This document shows, piece after piece, positions 58,558 through 64,000 of a DNA stretch of 64,000 nt. Location: contig JAMZAV010000447.1 in the NCBI GenBank assembly GCA_024449915.1, positions 124,001 through 188,000 of the forward strand, read 5' to 3'. Source of the DNA: Sweltsa coloradensis (lineage: Eukaryota; Arthropoda; Insecta; Plecoptera; Chloroperlidae). Position numbers and translations under genes: made by a program. The notes beneath the pieces are model-generated. The model was not told where the DNA came from. It made no database searches and saw only the letters and a program-made list of their open reading frames with translations. Position 1 is the first letter of the stretch. Each line of letters begins with the position of its first letter.

Positions 58558-58935
58558 ATGCAAGGAACTAAACGTCCTAGAGTTATATCTTCCCTACTAC
58601 GTTCTTTGTCTTCGAGCCCAACGATGACCCCCTTGCGTGTATGTTCTAGATATCTGAACGAGTCACCGCGGAAGCAGCTATGGCTGAAGGCTGTCCGCAA
58701 GATCACCTCTCAGAGGGTCCACGATGGCATAGTGGAGGCTACCAACTGTCGCAAGCTGAACGGCGGACATCTAGACGGGATAGCGGAGAGTACCAACTGT
58801 CGCAAGCTGAACGGTGGAATCCAGGAGGCGGTGTGTTTGAAGGAGATCGAGAAGGCTGTGTGTGCCACCTCTAAAGTAACGTCACTACCGGAAGAAGACG
58901 AAGAGGAACAGCGCCCCGCGTACGACAACGACGAG
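58558..58935 (+). CDS. putative coding exon, product unknown
   Basis: I do not recognise the family. The ATG at 58558 (G at -3) opens 126 codons, ending at GAG|GTATGG, a donor-like site at 58935/58936; the frame stops four codons later if unspliced. An acceptor-like CATCTACAG precedes 58493, so 58493-58557 could be 5' UTR. The protein is Arg/Ser-rich at the N-terminus. It then carries a 17-residue repeat, VHDGIVEATNCRKLNGG followed by HLDGIAESTNCRKLNGG. An acidic stretch EEDEEE lies near the end. The two 51-base DNA units are in frame and differ largely at third positions, which supports coding. GC content is well above the surroundings. No signal peptide or membrane segment is visible. From 58493 a different frame is open for 44 codons and cannot be excluded, and the start codon is uncertain. 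Confidence 0.45.
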
Positions 58936-60835
58936 GTATGGAACTAATTTACCTTATTTATAGAAAAGCCGGACGGAAATTCAAATGACTTTGAGTTTTT
59001 CCCAAAACCTTTCAGACTGGGTAAACTATTCTTGCATCGGATAAGGGGGCAAAACATTATGATCTTGCTCTAACGGACAACTGTGCGACCGACCCTCATC
59101 ACCCCTCTAAAAATACCTTATACAAAAAATAAGAACACATATATTATCTTTATCAATTTTATGTATTTAAAATAGAGGGCCAAATCTTGACCTAGTGAAG
59201 CTCATTTTCAATTCCGTCCGTTCAAGTAGAGTGGTACCACCTTGTTTATACGTTTAAAAAATCAACATTGCCTATCTGCAATGGGACGTAGCTGGCATAT
59301 TTTAAGGATAATTGTTTCGTATTTGTCAACTTAACCTAGAGGTTCACATGGCATATACGATTTGTTGGGTTATTCCTATACATATGTTCAAAGGAAGCTC
59401 GACTCCCATTCGGTACGACGTCATGTGCTTTGCTGATTAATGAATCTCAGCACCGCCAGTTGTAGCAAATATTACATTTAAAGTTCCAAGATAACCTACT
59501 TAGAATGATCACGAAAAGGCAGAAGTTGATGCGAAAAATTAAATTTGATATGATCATCCCGGTTGAAATAAAGATTAATGCCAGATAAACTACGTTCACG
59601 ACGGTTAAACAGTATGGCCTAAGTGAGCTTCAGTGAAATACAATTCAAGGCATCTAACGTGGATAGTGTATGAAGAGTTACCAGTCAATATGGTGAGGAT
59701 GACTCTTCTAGAATCGCATTAAATATATATACAACTGCACCTGGAGTTAGCATCTCAATAGCAAAGACTATTAAGCTATAAGGTCAATATTCAAAAACGA
59801 TTTACCTACCTTTTCATGAGCGATCATCTATTGAAATCCGACGCTGATGATGTGCGTACAATGACTAATGTGCCTGATCTACAGCTGACAGCGGACATCC
59901 AGTCAACAGGACTACGTCAACATTCACCACTGATCCACTGTGTCATCACCGATGTGGTCTCATGAGGGCGTGCTAGGTACGATAAGAAGAATATATAATG
60001 AAGGTTTAGTTATTTGAGTAAGGCGCGTCACCGTAGTCAAATACCGCCACTTTACCTAGGAATGAGGAAAGAGGGGGTCTCCACGTACGCAACGCGATAT
60101 GGTATTTCATCGTTCGTCTTTCGGAGAGGCAAGTCCTAGGGAGGAAGGTTCCATACTTTTGCATTTGTCTCTAAATTTCGGCATAGATTCTCGCCCTACA
60201 TTACTGATTGCAATAATGGAAAATTTTTGTTCATTCTTTTCTGTTCTTGCATTGCCCCACCCTTTTTATATTGATTCCATCATAAATACATTTCAATATC
60301 ATTTATTTGTAACAAAATGTTGTGTTAAATCTGTTTTTAGCTACCTACTATTTCAAATTGTACTTAAATAGTTATGTAGTTTGGCATCTTATTAAGATTA
60401 TTTATTGTCTTTCCGTCCTTTGTAGTTATTACAGATTTAATTATAAATTGCTTGATTTTTTTTTTTTTTTCCTTTTTATTCACCTTTTTATATGAAAAGT
60501 AAAAAAGGACTGTTGTAATTAAATAATTAATTAATATATAATAAAAGTTAAAGTTTTTACATAAGTTTTGGTTTTCACATTTTTTCAAGTATAACTGTAT
60601 AACTAATAATAATACGCTGCCAGTCAAATTCGTCGAAAAACTATAAATGTGTTTCATATCCTTCAAAATCAAGAGCAGATATATTCATAGATAATATTAA
60701 TAAGTTTGGATTTATCCTTACACTTTCAAATGTTCAAAGCAAATATTTAAATAATCACTTGAAAATGTTTATTTTATGACTGAAAACAGAGAAGCTTACT
60801 ATTTAAAAAAAGGTTTGAATTTTTTTGTTCGAAAT
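58936..60835. other. noncoding DNA, presumed intron
   Basis: About 1.9 kb with no further exon recognised. TCCGTCCTTTGTAG near 60412 may be a scrap of family E. Frames at 60099 and 60364 are AT-rich and not called. Confidence 0.4.
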
Positions 60836-61050
60836 GGTGGAGGCGCCGGGTCATAAATTTTCTTACTTTTTTTTAGGGCTATAGCCACTCCCTCCTTACC
60901 CCCAGGGTAACAAAAGAACATTATATATCGTCTTTGTTGAAGGGCAATGCCAAGAAAAAACACGTGTCGATCGGACATAGCTTGTTCGGTTTTTATCGTT
61001 CGATGTGAAACACTCACAGACCGAACGTGATTCTTGTGTGGGAGCTTCAC
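60836..61050 (-). mobile_element. family D repeat
   Basis: On the minus strand: GTGAAGCTCCCACACAAG, CGATAAAAACCGAACAAGC, TCCGATCGACACGTG, TGTTACCCTGGGGG, then ATGACCCGGCGCCTCCACC. The order is the same as in 50615 and 62150, and it is one of the best-preserved copies. Confidence 0.78.
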
Positions 61051-61162
61051 TTGAATTCACTGAAATTGTCTCTGTTCGCTAGAAATATTAAAACGTGTAG
61101 GTAACGGGTGTGTAGATAGTTAGTAGGGATTGTGTCTGGGAATTCTAAAACTTATTTTGTAT

Positions 61163-61245
61163 GATTGCCCGATGTAGGGTGTGCAACCAGCTCTTAATGT
61201 GGTTAACTAGGTTATTAAGTTTTAGGGTAGTTGGGAAAGAAATGT
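61163..61245 (-). mobile_element. SINE-A, 3' half of an interrupted copy
   Basis: GATTGCCCGATGTAGGGTG and GTGGTTAACTAGGTTATT match the tail type of the copy at 35005. It breaks off at GAAATGT (61239-61245), where the 5S-SINE is inserted. Confidence 0.72.
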
Positions 61246-61478
61246 TGTTTTTGGTTTGTTTTTTACCAACACCACAAACATGTTATAAACATTGCTATCC
61301 ACAAGCGGCTTAGGTGAAAATGCAAGAATCATTTTCTATCGGGGCACACTTTGGCGATCTGCATTTTCCAACAGCACGTGGTATTCCCTACTCAAGTACT
61401 GACCACATCCGATATTGTTTAACTTCGGTCATCTATCGGGAACCGGTGTATTCAAAATGGCAAGGCTGTTGGCCGTTG
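61246..61478 (-). mobile_element. 5S rRNA-derived SINE inserted in SINE-A
   Basis: On the minus strand 61473-61368 follows 5S rRNA: GAATACACCGGTT, ACCGAAGTTAAACAATATC (box A region), GGATGTGGTCAGTACTTG, then directly AGTAGGGAATACCACG and TGCTGTTGG (box C region). About a dozen bases covering the intermediate element (GGATGGGTGACC in 5S genes) are missing. A unique body follows and ends in an A/C-rich tail (AAACCAAAAACA). GAAATGT flanks both sides (61239-61245 and 61479-61485). The 151-codon frame from 61314 crosses both SINEs and is not a gene. Confidence 0.88.
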
Positions 61479-61644
61479 GAAATGTCCAAAGAATTAAAAG
61501 GACTCAATCCATTGCTTTTACATTTAACGACTGAGAAAAACCTCGGAGAAAACTTTAATCAGGATTGCCGATCTCGACGGGATTCGAACCCGGAACCTCC
61601 CGAATCAGAGTCGCGCGCTTACGCTCGAGCCAACACTGTCGGTA
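61479..61644 (-). mobile_element. SINE-A, 5' half of the interrupted copy
   Basis: On the minus strand the tRNA head has CGACAGTGTTGGCTCGAG, GCGCGCGACTCTGATTCGGG, B box GGGTTCGAATCCC (61579-61591), then the body to GGATTGAGTCC and the break at GAAATGT. The head is among the best preserved in the window. Confidence 0.85.
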
Positions 61645-62149
61645 GTTATTCAAAAGGATTAAATCACAGTATGTTACTGACTGAGTATGGTACTGAAGAA
61701 ATCCTTAAACAAACTTCTAGGTTGTGGTTATCGATCCGTCGATGTACAGAATTAGAATCTCACATTTAACGCCTGAGCTACCTCTATCGCTTAGTGTGCG
61801 CCTCACAGTAAATATTTCCTCTAGCGCTCAACCAATAAATGGTATTTCGTTCAATCGGGGAATTCCACTATTCAACAATAAACCCACCAAACTATTCATA
61901 CCAAACAATGCTACGCGAATACCAGGCATTTCTTCGCCCTTTTCACAATGCTTTTTTATCTCTCTGAAGATAAATAGGATTTTATCTCTACTATTGTGAG
62001 GCTCTTTTGAAGTTTTTTCCCATACACGCTGATAAATCGTGATTATGTTTAATAAATAAACTCCATCACTGACAAAATATGGAGTAAAATGATAAACAGG
62101 ACCTTGTTTATGAAGTTAAGATAGATTCTAGTATGCGCTTTGAGAGCAA
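61645..62149. other. noncoding DNA
   Basis: 61680-61800 contains AGAATCTCACATTTAACGCC, TGAGCTACC-like words that resemble a tRNA-like head on the minus strand, too decayed to call. Confidence 0.4.
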
Positions 62150-62325
62150 AGCTCACTTATATACCTCACCTTTCTGTTATTTCGTCCGTGTGTCATGTCT
62201 CGCGATCTAAAAAAATATGACCTCCGATTGACATGAATTTATATTTGATGACTTTGCCCTTCAAAAAGGATTATACATAATGTTTTTTGGTGATACTGGT
62301 TGTCAGAAGGTGTGGGTGGATAGAT
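62150..62325 (+). mobile_element. family D repeat, end missing
   Basis: TCTGTTATTTCGTCCGTGTG, ATATGACCTCCGATTGACATG, GACTTTGCCCTTCAAAAAGG, ATTATACATAATG and TTTTTTGGTGATACTGG follow the family order; the GGCACCTCCACC terminus is not present. Confidence 0.65.
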
Positions 62326-63675
62326 TTGCCAAAAATGGGGATATTCTATCTATTCGTATATGTTTTTATGCTATTGTATGCCATTTTTTTTGTTCTAGTT
62401 GAGAGAGTACTTCGAGAGTACACCCTTAAAAAGAAGCTCGCTATGTCAGAATTGAATCAAAATCATATGCAGAAATATATCAAAACCACCGCATTTTAAG
62501 ATTTATATATTCAAATTCATTCATTCATTTGAGAAATTGGTTATGCAAATAAATTACCCACTATTCACACGATATGGTGTGGCTTGTAAAATACCGTCTA
62601 GACTGCAATGTGAGATAAGATTTTACATCTGAAAGGATAGAACATTTGAACAAAAGGTAATTTAATCCTTTGACTCATTAGGAACAGTCGTTTCCGAATC
62701 AGCAACTCTTTTAATATGTAAATCTTTTCACATTAAAAACTATATCACATTAAGTTCATAGAGCACATTAAAGCAATGCTCAGATCTACGTCATACGTAA
62801 TACTAATTCGTCTTGTGGGGTTATTTGTTCCCGATGCAGAAAGTCGTGTGATATAATATCCATAATAACGGTTTTCTATGGCAACACTAGAGTAGCAAGT
62901 TTAGAAAGCGGTTTTAAGCGGATCATAGAACACATACACATACGTATTACTTGTAGGTAACTTTCGTGAAATGACTAGGCCTAAATGAAGAAGATTTAAA
63001 TCATTATCATTTAAGTGGGAATTTTTATCTCAACTTTTTATGAAGTTCTTTATTTTATCCATTGATGTATAAATTGAGAGTATCTCATGTATTGGTTATT
63101 TTGGTTTAATTTTGGAGATTTTATTTAAAATGACAATGTTTTTTGTTCATTTTTGAATCCCTTAGGCTGATGTTGAGGCCCCTGTGTCAGGTTCAATAAT
63201 TTTGGTCGGTGTAATATTAAATTATTGTATAAAATTAAACGTTTATTGATAATTAGGGTCACGAACTCACAAAAACTTCCTTGCTCTTCCTCAGGGCAGA
63301 GGCGCTAGAAAAGTTTGTCTCAAAATTGTTTAACTTTTAGTATGTCTGTTTTACGTTTTATTGAATTTTTATCAGTTATTGTCACTTCAGGGTGAACAAG
63401 CTAAATTTGCCCCGACTGGAGCTAACCGAGAACCTCCAGCCCTCCATTTTTACATATTTTTAACCATAAAGTAAATAAAAATAAAAAAAAAAAAATTATT
63501 ATTTATAATATAGTCCACCCACTCAAGTCACCGAGTTGATTTTCATTGGGAGACATTAAATTTAAAGCAGATCAAGCCATCCCTGTAGGCACCGACACCA
63601 TTTTAGTCACGTCCAGAATAGCACTCATCGTTCCTATTTTCAATTTAATTTAATTTATATTTAAATGTTAAACTC
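62326..63675. other. noncoding DNA
   Basis: A frame at 62287-62499 has a hydrophobic stretch but starts inside a repeat and is not called. Otherwise nothing supported. Confidence 0.45.
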
Positions 63676-63912
63676 ACAGTGTTGGCTCAAGCGTTATGCG
63701 TAAAACTCTTATTCTAGAGGTCCCGGGTTCGAATCCCGTCGAGACCGGCAATCCTGACTGAAGGTTTTCCCCGAGGTTTTTCTCTGTCGTTAATGCAAAT
63801 GCAAGGGATTGAGTCCTCAAACAGCCCTCGGACATCCCTTCACAATTGTCTTAACTACCTACCTAGATACATGCATTGCACCCTGGGCAGGCTTCCCACG
63901 ACAAATTTAATT
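63676..63912 (+). mobile_element. SINE-A, nearly full length
   Basis: Head CACAGTGTTGGCTCAAGCG with B box GGGTTCGAATCCC (63725-63737) and a following CCGGCAATCCTGACTGAAGG. The body has GTCGTTAATGCAAATGC, GGGATTGAGTCC and CTCGGACATCCCTTCAC; the tail has TGCACCCTGGGCAGGC, TTCCCACGACAAAT. This is the best reference copy of the family in the window. Confidence 0.9.
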
Positions 63913-64000
63913 ACATTTAATGTGAAACCCTCACTGAAGAGTTGAATGAAATGGAACACTCCGCTCGCCGAACTACTAATGATCACACTGCCTACTAGCA
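63913..64000. other. noncoding DNA at window end
   Basis: No supported feature. Confidence 0.5.

Noticed and set aside
61314..61769. 151-codon + strand frame as a gene
   Set aside because: It runs antisense through the 5S-SINE and the interrupted SINE-A. Openness is chance.

Overview
The window reads as nuclear DNA of an animal, most likely an aquatic invertebrate. It is AT-rich, has no dense reading frames, and is packed with tRNA-derived SINEs, 5S rRNA-derived SINEs, LINE reverse-transcriptase tails, miniature inverted-repeat elements and microsatellites. Nothing looks bacterial, viral or organellar. The phylum cannot be fixed from the sequence. The GGACGTTAA-type SINE core and the abundance of hAT- and Harbinger-like MITEs are what I know from molluscs, lancelets and other marine invertebrates, but that is an inference.

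Only one protein-coding segment is reasonably supported: a GC-rich exon on the + strand at 58558-58935, with a splice-acceptor-like site before it, a donor-like site after it and an in-frame 51-base internal duplication. Everything else is intergenic or intronic. Two degenerate LINE reverse-transcriptase C-termini (14680-14940 and 44014-44055) are the only other protein remnants recognised.

Repeat families used below. SINE-A: tRNA head followed by a conserved body (7541, 9997, 35005, 41731, 45126, 61163/61479, 63676, perhaps 6535). SINE-B: 5881 and 17335. SINE-C: 21503. 5S-headed SINEs: 18825-19325 and 61246-61478. Family D: ends in GGCACCTCCACC (13381, 16915, 23251, 30898, 50615, 53633, 57257-58005, 60836, 62150). 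Family E: contains GGAGGACAACT (24325, 33940, 41188, 55611). Family F: GGATGAGCG-ended units of about 760-800 bases (26848, 29007, 29769). Family G: about 170-240 bases with a GAC/GTC-rich centre (19336, 20582, 22571, 39206).

Layout. 1-14 kb: sparse repeats with several inverted-repeat elements. 14-24 kb: LINE tail, SINE-B, 5S-headed composite SINE and three family G copies. 25-31 kb: hAT-type MITE, then a family F cluster around long CT and GA microsatellites. 31-37 kb: mostly featureless AT-rich DNA. 37.5-40 kb: a dense run of inverted-repeat elements, two of them with TTA target duplications. 41-46 kb: purine tract, SINEs and a LINE remnant. 49.15-55.2 kb: a 3-kb segment present twice in direct tandem. 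56-58 kb: a short direct repeat and a family D tandem array. 58.5 kb: the exon. 61-64 kb: a nested 5S-SINE inside a tRNA-SINE and a nearly complete SINE-A. There is no operon-like organisation; the interest lies in the transposable elements and their nesting.
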